Shown: positions 1 to 8,446, counted from the first letter of the stretch. The stretch: DNA of 37,669 nt from Caballeronia sp. dw_19 (GCF_018449515.1 NZ_JAAVUQ010000057.1:1-37669); one strand, 5' to 3'. Notes: a model not told the origin generated them from the sequence alone. Numbers and translations: made by a program.

Positions 1-39
1 TAACCAGAACCGCTAACCCGGAATCTAGCAACCGACCAA

Positions 40-73
40 CCCCCCCCCCCCAACCCATAAACCCCCACCACCC
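40..73 (-). other. G-quadruplex-prone tract behind the stop codon of the first gene
   Basis: Read on the minus strand, the bases directly after the TGA stop (76-74) contain G-runs of 3 (73-71), 5 (66-62), 3 (56-54) and 12 (51-40), separated by 4, 5 and 2 bases. This satisfies the G3+N1-7 rule for an intramolecular quadruplex in the transcript. The plus strand carries the matching 12-base C run. A terminator or 3' stabiliser role is inference only. The long homopolymer is also a place where read errors occur, so its exact length may be uncertain. Confidence 0.55.
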
Positions 74-1291
74 TCAAGACAAAGACGCGGCTTCGTGCGC
101 GCTAAACCCCACCCGCCCAAGCGCGCCGAGCAACGCATCATTCTGCGGCGTATGAATCCGCGAACACAACACATCCCGATGATGACGTTCGAGCGCATTG
201 TTACGGCTCAACCCCGGATTGCCGCTTGCCTCGACCGCGAGTTCAACAGCAGTGATCGCGTTCTGCGTAACGAGATACTTGATAGCGGGTGCTTCATGCA
301 GCGGAATGTTGCCATGCGAACCCGCATCCAGCAGCACGCGATTGTTGAGCAGCAATGCATCGATACGGCCAAGCGTCTGCTGGAAACTGCCCAGGCTCGA
401 AAGCGGTGCACCTAAGTTGGCAGGCTTGCGATCCGCAGCCCAGGAAGCAAACCAGTCACGCGCAGACCGGGCGACAGCATCGTAGATCGACGAAAGCAGC
501 ACATTCATCCACAACGTGGTGACCGGGTCCATGCCGCTCGCGGCAATCTCGGGAGAATTCAGGTCGACTGCGTGAGCCACGGGAACACGCACGTTCTCGA
601 AGATCACTTCGTGACTGCCGGTTGCACGCATACCGAGGTGGTTCCACGGCTCACCGAAACGGATACCCGGTGTATCACGATGTACGAGGAACGTCCCCAC
701 ACGCGGCGAACTTTCGTCCGTGCGGCCCCAAACAGCAAACCATGTCAGGCCGGGACTGCCCGTTGAATAGATTTTGCTGCCGTTGAGAATCCACGCGTCG
801 CCATTATCGGTCAGACGACCGATCGTCCCGGGCAAACCGCCGCGCGAGGGAGAGCCCAATTCGGGCTCCACACGCAGCGAGTTGATGAGCGCGCCGTGTT
901 CCACCGCATCGCGCGCCACCTGTTCCTTTAACGCTTGCGGCCAGTTCGGATTGGCCTGCAAGCGCAGATGATAAAGACACTGCATCACAAGGATCAACGC
1001 CGTCGACGGCTCACCCCGTGCAACCGCGCGCACTACCTTGAGCACTTGCGGGAGCGTCGCCTGACGGCCGCCAAGCGCTTGCGGCACCGTCAGCGCAAGC
1101 AAGCCGGCGCTTCGCAAACGCGCGAGGTTGTCGTCGGGAAAGATCGCATCACGATCCAGCGCGCCCGCGCTCGCAGCGAAATCCTGAGTGAGCGCGGCGA
1201 GCCATTGATCGGCAGCGGCGCTGTCGAGATCGGCGAGGGCGTCAAGCGCGATCGGGTCCTGCAAGGCTGTGGGTGGATGCCGTACGGTCAT
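74..1291 (-). CDS. Acyl-CoA-dehydrogenase-fold flavoprotein, SfnB/DszC-like monooxygenase
   Basis: 405 residues with the acyl-CoA dehydrogenase fold: a helical N-terminal domain, a middle beta domain (about 140-240) containing NGSKIYSTGSPG and GMRATGSHEV, and a helical C-terminal domain. These middle-domain patterns match the DszC/SfnB group, FMN-dependent enzymes that oxygenate sulfur compounds, better than true acyl-CoA dehydrogenases. I see no clear catalytic glutamate of the fatty-acid enzymes. It starts at an ATG 25 bases after the SsuA-like gene, so it is probably the last gene of the organosulfur cluster. The flavin reductase partner it would need is not in the window. The substrate (sulfone, sulfonate or thioether) cannot be told from sequence, and an ordinary acyl-CoA dehydrogenase remains possible. 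Confidence 0.8.
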   Translation of the reverse strand: MTVRHPPTALQDPIALDALADLDSAAADQWLAALTQDFAASAGALDRDAIFPDDNLARLRSAGLLALTVPQALGGRQATLPQVLKVVRAVARGEPSTALILVMQCLYHLRLQANPNWPQALKEQVARDAVEHGALINSLRVEPELGSPSRGGLPGTIGRLTDNGDAWILNGSKIYSTGSPGLTWFAVWGRTDESSPRVGTFLVHRDTPGIRFGEPWNHLGMRATGSHEVIFENVRVPVAHAVDLNSPEIAASGMDPVTTLWMNVLLSSIYDAVARSARDWFASWAADRKPANLGAPLSSLGSFQQTLGRIDALLLNNRVLLDAGSHGNIPLHEAPAIKYLVTQNAITAVELAVEASGNPGLSRNNALERHHRDVLCSRIHTPQNDALLGALGRVGFSAHEAASLS

Positions 1292-1316
1292 CGGAAGGTC
1301 CGTTGATAAAATATTC

Positions 1317-2252
1317 TTAGTGCGCCGTGAACTGGGCGTCGAAACTCGGTGTTACGTCCAGCGTCGTCTTGATCACGCCTGCACGAACGTAGAGGTCGGC
1401 GGTGCGTTGCTGTTCGGCGATTACCTTGCTGTCGATCGCGATCGGCTTTAATTGCGCCCGCTGATAGACGACCTTCAGCACATCGGCGGGCAGGTGCGTG
1501 ACGCGCGACTGGATAGCCGCGACCTCGTCGGGATGCGATAACGCCCATTGTTGACCAGCGGCTACGCGACGCACGAAGTCATCGATTTGCGCGCGTTTGG
1601 TCTTGATCGATTCGTCGGTAGCCGCCTGAAAGCTCAGCCCCGATGAAAGTCCCACACCATTCGCCACGCTGCGGTTGTTATCGCGCAATTCACCGAGCGC
1701 GACATACGGGTCCCATGTAGACCATGCATCGACGTTGCCCGACTCCAGCGCTGACTTGGCATCGGCGGGTTGCATGAACTCAAGGGTCACGTCAGAGAGC
1801 TTGATGCCCGCACGTTCCAGCGTCGCGATGGCCAGAAAATGGCCGATGGAACCGCGTGTGGTCGCAATGCGTTTGCCTTTCAAATCGGCTGCGTTCTTGA
1901 TGGGTGACCCGGCCGGCACGAGAATCGCGAGGTCGACCGGTTGTGAGCGGGTTGCCGCTACCGCACGCACACGCGCACCGGCGGCGTAAGCGAAGATCAG
2001 CGGCGCATCGCCGAGCCCGCCTATATCGATTGCGCCCGCGTTCAAGGCCTCACCAAGCGGTTGCGCGGCGGGAAAGTTGAACCACTCGATCTTGTACGGC
2101 ACATCTTTCAACTGACCGGATGCCTCAAGAATGCCGCGTGTCTGCAATTGCTGGTCGCCAACCTTCAGAACAGGTTCGGCTACCGAAGCAAGAGGACGCA
2201 GCGCAGTGAATGCAGTCAGCGCGGCGATCAACAGGAGGCTGCGTCGTTTCAT
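1317..2252 (-). CDS. Periplasmic aliphatic-sulfonate-type ABC transporter binding protein (SsuA/TauA family)
   Basis: About 311 residues. It opens with a clear Sec signal peptide (KRR followed by a hydrophobic stretch and a cleavage-like ASVAEP near residue 25), then the SsuA/NMT1 binding fold: GDQQLQTRGILEASG, EWFNFPAAQPLGEAL, and ALNAGAIDIGGLGDAPLIFA, which is the family signature for recognising a small anion. The ATG at 2252 is preferred over an upstream ATG at 2276 because it puts the charged start of the signal peptide at the N-terminus. No permease or ATPase gene follows, so it must work with SsuBC-like components elsewhere. Neighbouring oxygenases support a sulfonate ligand, but the ligand itself is inferred. 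Confidence 0.85.
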   Translation of the reverse strand: MKRRSLLLIAALTAFTALRPLASVAEPVLKVGDQQLQTRGILEASGQLKDVPYKIEWFNFPAAQPLGEALNAGAIDIGGLGDAPLIFAYAAGARVRAVAATRSQPVDLAILVPAGSPIKNAADLKGKRIATTRGSIGHFLAIATLERAGIKLSDVTLEFMQPADAKSALESGNVDAWSTWDPYVALGELRDNNRSVANGVGLSSGLSFQAATDESIKTKRAQIDDFVRRVAAGQQWALSHPDEVAAIQSRVTHLPADVLKVVYQRAQLKPIAIDSKVIAEQQRTADLYVRAGVIKTTLDVTPSFDAQFTAH

Positions 2253-2343
2253 GAATCGTCCATCAGGAAAAAGCATTCACGATACGATTCGCCGCGGCAT
2301 TAGACAAACGCATTGTTCTGCTTTGCTAATCGCCGGAATTGGA

Positions 2344-2372
2344 ATGACGCGGATCGGGCCGAGCCGCGTCAT
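2344..2372 (-). terminator. Hairpin between rhodanese and SsuA-like genes
   Basis: Perfect 9-bp inverted repeat ATGACGCGG / CCGCGTCAT with an 11-base loop, lying just after the rhodanese stop on the minus strand. There is no T-tract, so it is either a weak terminator, an RNA-processing hairpin, or an operator-like palindrome that separates expression of the upstream three genes from the two downstream. Confidence 0.4.
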
Positions 2373-2382
2373 GTCTGATGTT

Positions 2383-3984
2383 TCAGATCACGAAGAAGCC
2401 ATGCGTGCCGTCACGTTCGAGTTGCGCGACAAGGCCGTACTCCCACTCAAGGTACGCGTTCATTGCTTCGTGCGGAGCGTCGGTGCCTTCATATGGACGC
2501 CGATACCGGTCGATACGCGGCGACGCCAGATGCGTCTCGCCCTTCGCAAGCGGCAAGCCTGCGGCAGTCCAGGCAGCGGTACCGCCTTCGAGCAACAGCA
2601 CGGGCTTCGATGTGAGCGCCGCCACGTCAGGTCCGGCGAACGCGGCAAGCGCGCTCGATCCGCACGTGACCACGTATTGCTTCGCATCCGGCAACGCAGG
2701 CAGGTCGAGCGCAAGCCGCGAGCGCACGGTCCACCATGCGCCGGGAATGTGTCCCTTCACATGGTTGGCGCTCGCCGTGAAGTCGAGCACGATGGTCTGG
2801 CTCGCGGGATCGTCGAGCAGGGCGGCGAGGTCGCTCGCGGTGATCGTGGGCGTGGCGGCGGGCAGCGGTTTCGCGGCGCGCCACGGGCCTTGTTCGGTCA
2901 GATCGGCGCTTGTCGCGCCATCGATTACGTCATCGACTACATACACGTCGATGTTCATCTGCGCGAGCCATGAAGCCGTCATATTGGCGCGTACGCCGTC
3001 ATCGTCGAAGAGGACCACGCGGGCGCCTCGGACCGGCGCGAACATCTCCGTTTCCTGCACGAGCTGGCCGCCCGGTGCCCCCTGAAAACCTGCTGCATGC
3101 GCGTGTTCGTATTCGGCCGGCGTGCGGACATCGAAACGATACGTCGTGCGTTCCGCGTCGTCCGCCCAGCGTTGCGCGTCCGCTAGTGTCGTGCGTTTCA
3201 CGCCCGCGCGATCGGCTACGGCGCGGGACGATTCACGCGACGCGGTGTCGGTGCGGCCGTCGTCGGTGGCGAACTGCCGCGCGCTGCCATGGGCGAGCGA
3301 CTGGCCCGCGAGCAGCCAGCCAATCGTGCCGTTGCGCAACGCGGCCACCGGGTTTGGAAGGCCGGCATTCACCAGCGACTGTGTGCCGATGATACTGCGC
3401 GTGCGCCCCGCACAATTCACGATCACGCGTGTCTTGGGATCGGGCGCGAGTGCACGGGCACGCAACACAAGTTCGGCGCCCGGCACGCTGATGCTGCCGG
3501 GGATGTTCATCGTCTGATATTCGTCGTAGCGGCGCGCGTCCAGCACGACCATGTCCTCGCCGCTTTTCAGCAACGCATCGACTGCTTCAGCCGATAACGC
3601 CGGCGTATGCCGCTTCGCTTCCACGAATTCGCCGAACGCCTTGCTGGGGACGTTGACATCGCGGAACACTTCGCCGCCTGCGCGTTCCCAGCCTTTCAGG
3701 CCGCCTTCGAACAACGCAACATCGGTATAGCCGAGTTCTTCGAACCGTCGTGCAGCGCGTTGCGCGAGACCTTCGCCGTCATCGAGCAGAACGATCGGCA
3801 CGCTCTTGCGCGGCAGCTTGGTAAAGGCGTCGAGTTCGATCTTCGACAGCGACAGGTTGGCTGCAAACAAAGGGTGACGTTGCGCGTGCGGATCTTCTTC
3901 GCGGACATCGAGGAAGGCTATTTCGCGCTTTGAAAGCAGGGTGTCGCGCACGTCGTTGAAGCTGCGCTGGGGGATGGCGCTCAT
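2383..3984 (-). CDS. Four-domain rhodanese-like sulfurtransferase
   Basis: 533 residues built of four rhodanese-like domains at roughly 10-105, 130-230, 265-355 and 380-475. Domains 2 and 4 keep the active-site cysteine at the expected loop (C191 in VIVNCAGRTRS, C441 in VVTCGSSAL). Domains 1 and 3 have acidic loops instead (LLDDGEG, LFDDDGVR) and cannot form the persulfide. So active and inactive domains alternate. The start codon overlaps the stop of the upstream thiol dioxygenase gene by ATGA (3981-3984), which points to translational coupling. Thiosulfate or persulfide transfer, cleaning up sulfite or sulfane sulfur released by the neighbouring oxygenases, is the likely role. The substrate is inferred. 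Confidence 0.88.
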   Translation of the reverse strand: MSAIPQRSFNDVRDTLLSKREIAFLDVREEDPHAQRHPLFAANLSLSKIELDAFTKLPRKSVPIVLLDDGEGLAQRAARRFEELGYTDVALFEGGLKGWERAGGEVFRDVNVPSKAFGEFVEAKRHTPALSAEAVDALLKSGEDMVVLDARRYDEYQTMNIPGSISVPGAELVLRARALAPDPKTRVIVNCAGRTRSIIGTQSLVNAGLPNPVAALRNGTIGWLLAGQSLAHGSARQFATDDGRTDTASRESSRAVADRAGVKRTTLADAQRWADDAERTTYRFDVRTPAEYEHAHAAGFQGAPGGQLVQETEMFAPVRGARVVLFDDDGVRANMTASWLAQMNIDVYVVDDVIDGATSADLTEQGPWRAAKPLPAATPTITASDLAALLDDPASQTIVLDFTASANHVKGHIPGAWWTVRSRLALDLPALPDAKQYVVTCGSSALAAFAGPDVAALTSKPVLLLEGGTAAWTAAGLPLAKGETHLASPRIDRYRRPYEGTDAPHEAMNAYLEWEYGLVAQLERDGTHGFFVI

Positions 3985-4577
3985 GAGTCGAGTCGTTCCT
4001 TCGAGAGGTTCCAGAGGTTGGGAAGCGTATCGTTTGTATAACCGGAGACAAACGGTTTCGGCGGACCATCAAGGGGATAGACGTGTCGCGAGATGCCGCC
4101 GATGTTCGCACCGTACACATGAATGCTGATGGACACACGGTCGTCGAACGCATTGCTCACGCGATGAATATCGCCGATGGAGGGCGACACCGCCGCCACT
4201 GCGCCACGTTCGAGTAACTGGTCTGCGCCCGATGTGACGAGCGCTCCGTGGTCGCTGCGTGCATACGAGCGTGCAACTTCCGCGCCGCGCAATACGCCGA
4301 CGAGACCCCACACCGTGTGATCGTGGACGGGCGTTTGCTGACCCGGTCCCCACACGAAGCTGACGACCGAGAAACGTTGACGGGCATCGGCGTAGAGCAG
4401 GAATTGCTGGTAGCGATCAGGCGACGGTTGCGCGTAGGCATCGGGCAGCCAGTCGTCTTCGGCTATCAGTTTGCTCAGCGAAACCGCACCTTGTTCGAGC
4501 AGGTGCGCTTCGGGTAAATTTTTATCGACGAGTTGCGCAATCTCGCTTATGAATCCGCGCAGTTTTTCGTGGCTCAT
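3981..4577 (-). CDS. Cupin thiol dioxygenase (cysteine dioxygenase family)
   Basis: 198 residues. It carries the bacterial cysteine-dioxygenase cupin: iron ligands H85 and H87 in TPVHDHTVWGLVGVLRG and H138 in GDIHRVSN. The usual length of the bacterial family is about 190-200 residues, so it is complete. The enzyme adds O2 to a thiol to make a sulfinate: cysteine to cysteine sulfinate, or 3-mercaptopropionate in the related MDO group. Which thiol is used cannot be decided here. It lies 14 bases after the flavin monooxygenase gene and overlaps the rhodanese start, so the three genes form an operon handling organic sulfur in the cytoplasm. Confidence 0.87.
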   Translation of the reverse strand: MSHEKLRGFISEIAQLVDKNLPEAHLLEQGAVSLSKLIAEDDWLPDAYAQPSPDRYQQFLLYADARQRFSVVSFVWGPGQQTPVHDHTVWGLVGVLRGAEVARSYARSDHGALVTSGADQLLERGAVAAVSPSIGDIHRVSNAFDDRVSISIHVYGANIGGISRHVYPLDGPPKPFVSGYTNDTLPNLWNLSKERLDS

Positions 4578-4591
4578 CGTTTAGTACAGCT

Positions 4592-5668
4592 TCAGGCCGC
4601 GTGTGCAATATGCGAGGTCAGTTCACGCGTGGCCGGGATCAACTCGCGACCGTAATCGAGCGTGTCTTCCAGCGGATCGAAGCCGCGAATCAGGAACGTG
4701 GTTACGCCAAGCGCATGATATTCGGCCAGCGTTTGCGCCACTTGTGCCGGCGTGCCAACGAGTGCCGTCGAATTCGATCGGCCGCCAATCTCCTTCGCCA
4801 CGCCGGTCCACAGGCGATCATCTGCGCGCACGCCATCGCCCGCTGCAGCCAACAGGCGGCGCGCGCCTTCGCTTTGCTGTGGCGTTGCTTCACCGAGGCC
4901 TTGCTCGGCACGCAGCCGCCGCGTTTCAGCAAGAATATGTTCCGCACGTTCCCACGCGGCCTTTTCCGTTGCCGCAAGGATCGGTCGGAACGATACGGAG
5001 AAGCGCACGTTGCGCCCATGTTTTGCTGCTTCGGCGCGAACGCGGGTGACCTGTTCGCGCACCTGTTCCTTCGATTCGCCCCACAGCGCGTAGACGTCCG
5101 CGTGCTTGCCCGCGACCTCGATAGCCGGTGCCGATGCGCCGCCGAAATAGATCGGTACATACGGGGCTTGCTTGGGCTTTACTTCTGAGAATGCTTTTTC
5201 GAAGCGGTAATAGCGGCCTTCGTGATCGAAGGGTTCGGATTCGGTCCACACGCGTCGCAGGATCTGCAGATATTCGTCGGTGCGGGCGTAGCGTTCGTCG
5301 TGCGAGAGAAAGTCGCCGTCGCGGCGTTGTTCGACGTCGCTGCCGCCCGAGATGAAGTGGACCGCGAGGCGGCCGCCGCTGAGCTGATCGAGCGTGGCGA
5401 GCTGGCGTGCGGCGAGAGTTGGCGCGACGAATCCCGGGCGATGCGCGAGCATGAAGTGAATGCGCTGCGTGACGCCGGCGGCGTAGCCGACGGTCAGCAT
5501 GGCGTCGGGGCTGGTCGACTGATAGGGCACGAGAATGCGGTCGAAGCCGGCTTTTTCGTGCGCCTGGGCGAAGTCGCGGAGGTAGTCGATATCGATTGCC
5601 GGACCGCGCGCCAAATGCGTCTCCGACACTTTTTGCTGCTGGATCATGCCGATGAATTCGACGCTCAC
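4592..5668 (-). CDS. FMNH2-dependent alkanesulfonate monooxygenase-like protein (LLM class)
   Basis: 358 residues of the bacterial luciferase/SsuD family: TIM-barrel pieces EKAGFDRILVPY, FMLAHRPGFVAPTLAARQLATLDQLSGGRLAVHFISGG, and YFGGASAPA. The start chosen is the GTG at 5668 because a good ribosome site GAGGAG (5682-5677) sits eight bases upstream; the GTG at 5692 lacks one. In E. coli SsuD a cysteine sits in the SCEDSW loop; the aligned loop here reads STSPDAM, so that residue is absent and the enzyme may act on another sulfonate or sulfone. The FMN reductase is not in this window. It is the first gene of the sulfur operon. Confidence 0.85.
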   Translation of the reverse strand: MSVEFIGMIQQQKVSETHLARGPAIDIDYLRDFAQAHEKAGFDRILVPYQSTSPDAMLTVGYAAGVTQRIHFMLAHRPGFVAPTLAARQLATLDQLSGGRLAVHFISGGSDVEQRRDGDFLSHDERYARTDEYLQILRRVWTESEPFDHEGRYYRFEKAFSEVKPKQAPYVPIYFGGASAPAIEVAGKHADVYALWGESKEQVREQVTRVRAEAAKHGRNVRFSVSFRPILAATEKAAWERAEHILAETRRLRAEQGLGEATPQQSEGARRLLAAAGDGVRADDRLWTGVAKEIGGRSNSTALVGTPAQVAQTLAEYHALGVTTFLIRGFDPLEDTLDYGRELIPATRELTSHIAHAA

Positions 5669-5676
5669 GAAAGACG

Positions 5677-5682
5677 CTCCTC
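5677..5682 (-). promoter_or_regulatory. Ribosome binding site deciding the monooxygenase start
   Basis: GAGGAG on the minus strand, eight bases before the GTG at 5668. It selects this GTG over the in-frame GTG 24 bases upstream. Confidence 0.7.
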
Positions 5683-5956
5683 GTTGATTCACACTGTAAG
5701 GCAGTGCGTGAAGAGACGCTTCAGGACGCTGCCGATAGCTTCAAAGGCTAACATCGGCTGACGCAGATCTTAAATATCAAAACGAGCTAAACATATGGGG
5801 TGAGCTTCTCTGTGGAGACACGAGGGGATCGCGATATCACGCAGCACGACTCGGTCGAGTCGTGCATAAGGCTGAGGAAATTGGCAGGGTATTGAGCGCA
5901 GGCGCAGGGCGCGCCTACTCAATCTTTGCCATATTGAAACCCCCGTCGGCCAGACC

Positions 5957-6469
5957 TTACAACTCCTTACTCTTCCCCGACGACCCCGACCCCGACTTCG
6001 CACTGGCCGGCGACCTTGCCCGCCACCGGCTGGTCGTCTCTTTCCCAGCAACTTCGTCCATTGCCACCGCGATCAATTCGACCCGTTGCTCGCGCGTAAA
6101 ACTCGCGTACGCCACGCCGTCGATCACGCCATGTTTCTTCAAGAGATGAACCGCAGCCGACCGGTTCGCCTTCTCGAGTTCCAGGTCTTCCTGCGCGCTG
6201 AGCAATGCCGCTGTCAAACTTGCAACCGCGGCTTTTTCTTGTGCGACGTCGAATTTCATCAGGTCCACCTTGACGTCGATGCCTGGCGCATCCGCCGACA
6301 TCCTGAGCTGCAATTGGGTCAGTTCGCGTTTCAAATCGCCTTCCCGCCGAAGCGCGCGTTCGAGCTTTTGCGCCATGCCGGGGTGCGACCGACCGTGGCC
6401 GCGAAAGAGCGTGCTGAAGGTGTTTCCGAGAATTCCCATACCGTCATGACCTCGAGATGATTTGTTCAT
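5957..6469 (-). CDS. Uncharacterised coiled-coil protein
   Basis: About 170 residues, no family recognised. Residues about 30-110 are rich in heptad-like charged and leucine positions (LERALRREGDLKRELTQLQLRM, in part), consistent with a coiled coil. A segment LKKHGVIDGVAYASF follows, then a Ser/Gly/Lys-rich tail that looks disordered. There is no signal peptide and no membrane segment. The ATG at 6469 is listed; an ATG at 6439 (GILGNTF) has a GAGG about ten bases upstream and may be the real start. It is monocistronic: 288 bases separate it from the sulfur operon and the ahpF terminator lies before it. No function is proposed. Confidence 0.65.
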   Translation of the reverse strand: MNKSSRGHDGMGILGNTFSTLFRGHGRSHPGMAQKLERALRREGDLKRELTQLQLRMSADAPGIDVKVDLMKFDVAQEKAAVASLTAALLSAQEDLELEKANRSAAVHLLKKHGVIDGVAYASFTREQRVELIAVAMDEVAGKETTSRWRARSPASAKSGSGSSGKSKEL

Positions 6470-6605
6470 CGGCAAGTGCTGTCCGATGGCCGCAGATGTG
6501 CACTCTTCCGGTATCTACGGCAACTCGGGGCAATTCTTTAGGTTTTTTAAGCACTGCCTGATTAACGGTATTTTTTACACGATGAAAGCCGCAAAAAAGA
6601 CGAAA

Positions 6606-6646
6606 AAACGCCCGATAATCAATATGATAGTGATTATCGGGCGTTT
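6606..6646 (-). terminator. Rho-independent terminator of ahpCF
   Basis: A 13-bp perfect stem (6609-6621 CGCCCGATAATCA paired with 6631-6643 TGATTATCGGGCG, 9-base loop), extended by three A-T pairs on each side. On the minus strand it is followed by a run of six T, 60-70 bases past the ahpF stop. The plus strand has only TTT, so it works mainly for the minus-strand genes. Confidence 0.9.
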
Positions 6647-6711
6647 GACTGCAGCAATCGGATTGAGGCTTAAACGGCTATCCGTAAGGTGAACTGCTCG
6701 GCGCAACCGCG

Positions 6712-8301
6712 TCAGACCACAACTTCCTCGGCTTCGGCCTCAACCGTTTCCGTCTCCGAATTCCGGATCAGGTAATCGAATGCGCTGAGCGACGCTTTGG
6801 CGCCTTCGCCGACCGCGATTACGATCTGCTTGAACGGCACTGTGGTGACATCGCCGGCCGCGAATACACCGGGCACCGATGTCGCGCCGCGCGCATCGAC
6901 CACGATCTCACCGTGACGCGACAACTCGACCGTGCCCTTGAGCCATTCCGTATTCGGCACCAGCCCGATCTGCACGAATACACCTTCCAGTTCGATGTGC
7001 TTCGCTTCGCCCGAACTCAGGTCCTTGTACGAAAGACCGTTGACCTTCTTGCCGTCGCCGGTGACTTCCGTGGTCTGAGCCTGCGTGATGATGCTCACGT
7101 TCTTGAGGCTGCGCAGCTTGCGTTGCAGCACGGCGTCGGCACGCAACTCCGTACCGAATTCGAGCAGCGTCACCGCGCTGACCAGTCCAGCCAGATCGAT
7201 TGCCGCCTCAACGCCGGAATTGCCGCCGCCGATCACCGCAACACGCTTACCCTTGAACAACGGGCCGTCACAATGCGGGCAATACGCCACGCCGTGATTG
7301 CGATATTGCTTCTCACCCGGCACGTTGATTTCGCGCCAGCGAGCGCCCGTGGCAAGCACGATCGTCTTCGCTTTCAGCACCGCGCCGTTGGCGAGGCGCA
7401 CCTCGTGAATCTTGCCCGGCACGAGCGCTTCGGCCCGCTGCACGTCCATGATGTCGACGTCATAGCTCTTGACGTGCTGCTCGAGCGCGGTTGCGAACTG
7501 CGGTCCTTCGGTCTCTTTCACCGATACAAAATTTTCGATAGCGAGCGTATCCAGCACCTGCCCGCCAAAGCGCTCAGCCGCCACGCCGGTCGAGATGCCC
7601 TTGCGCGCCGAGTAGATGGCAGCCGCCGCGCCGGCCGGTCCGCCGCCGACGATCAGCACATCGAATACGCCTTTCTTTTCGAGTTCCTTCGCGGCGCGGG
7701 CGCCGGCGTTGCTATCGAGCTTCGCGAGGATTTCCTTCACGCCGGTTCGGCCTTGCCCGAACACTTCACCGTTCATGTAGACGGTGGGGACGGCCATGAT
7801 CTGGCGCTGCTCGACTTCGTCCTGGAACAACGCGCCGTCGATGGTGACCTGGCGGATACGCGGATTGATAAGCGCCATCACGTTCAGCGCCTGCACGACT
7901 TCCGGGCAGTTCTGGCACGACAGCGAGATATACGTTTCAAACTCATAGTCGCCATCGAGCGCGCGGATCTGTTCGATCACCGCGTCGTCGAGTTTGACCG
8001 GATGGCCGCCGGTCTGGAGCAGCGCCAGGACCAGCGACGTGAATTCATGGCCCATCGGAATACCCGCGAAACGGATACCCGTAGGTTTGCCCGGTTCGCC
8101 GATGGAAAACGACGGCTTGCGCTCGGCATCGTCGCGCTTCTCGATCACCGCAATGCGGTCCGACAGCGTGGCGATTTCATGCAGCAGGCCTTGCAGCTCG
8201 ACGGATTTCGGCGAGTTGTCGAGTGAAGCGACGATCTCGATCGGCCGGCTGACCTTTTCCAGATACGCTTTCAACTGAGTCTTGAGGTTGGCTTCCAGCA
8301 T
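6712..8301 (-). CDS. ahpF: Alkyl hydroperoxide reductase subunit F
   Basis: 529 residues, the usual AhpF length. The N-terminal tandem thioredoxin-fold domain has the disulfide C129-C132 (SCQNC). The FAD site GGGPAG is at 219-224, and the second redox pair C341-C344 (CPHC) precedes the NADH site GGGNSG. AhpF passes electrons from NADH through FAD and these two disulfides to AhpC. It lies 145 bases downstream of ahpC on the same strand, with a GC-rich hairpin between, so its expression is probably lower than that of ahpC, as is usual for this pair. The start is an ATG at 8301. Confidence 0.97.
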   Translation of the reverse strand: MLEANLKTQLKAYLEKVSRPIEIVASLDNSPKSVELQGLLHEIATLSDRIAVIEKRDDAERKPSFSIGEPGKPTGIRFAGIPMGHEFTSLVLALLQTGGHPVKLDDAVIEQIRALDGDYEFETYISLSCQNCPEVVQALNVMALINPRIRQVTIDGALFQDEVEQRQIMAVPTVYMNGEVFGQGRTGVKEILAKLDSNAGARAAKELEKKGVFDVLIVGGGPAGAAAAIYSARKGISTGVAAERFGGQVLDTLAIENFVSVKETEGPQFATALEQHVKSYDVDIMDVQRAEALVPGKIHEVRLANGAVLKAKTIVLATGARWREINVPGEKQYRNHGVAYCPHCDGPLFKGKRVAVIGGGNSGVEAAIDLAGLVSAVTLLEFGTELRADAVLQRKLRSLKNVSIITQAQTTEVTGDGKKVNGLSYKDLSSGEAKHIELEGVFVQIGLVPNTEWLKGTVELSRHGEIVVDARGATSVPGVFAAGDVTTVPFKQIVIAVGEGAKASLSAFDYLIRNSETETVEAEAEEVVV

Positions 8302-8371
8302 GGCGATTCGAGTCCGTGTGACGAGGGTTTTTATTAACTATTAACGCAAGGGAATGCGAGGCGAGCGTCAT

Positions 8372-8391
8372 CCGGGCCGCGAGCGGCCCGG
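8372..8391 (-). other. Intercistronic hairpin between ahpC and ahpF
   Basis: CCGGGCCGC and GCGGCCCGG form a perfect GC-only inverted repeat, about eight pairs with a four-base loop. No T-tract follows, so it is more likely an mRNA processing or stabilising hairpin than a terminator. This could set an ahpC excess over ahpF. Confidence 0.55.
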
Positions 8392-8410
8392 ACTGTACAG
8401 CGCTTTACAA

Positions 8411-8446
8411 CGAGGATTTAAAGCAAAAGCAGCGAGGATTTAAAGC
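8411..8446 (-). repeat. Two direct copies of a 14-base repeat after ahpC
   Basis: CGAGGATTTAAAGC occurs at 8411-8424 and again at 8433-8446 (plus strand), 22 bases apart, the second ending right at the ahpC stop codon. It looks like a short tandem duplication of the ahpC 3' end, or a protein or RNA binding pair. No function can be assigned. Confidence 0.6.

Noticed and set aside
6913..8226. Long open frame (437 codons) opposite ahpF
   Set aside because: It is antisense to a certain gene, is rich in Arg/His/Asp as expected of high-GC shadow frames, and has no family pattern.
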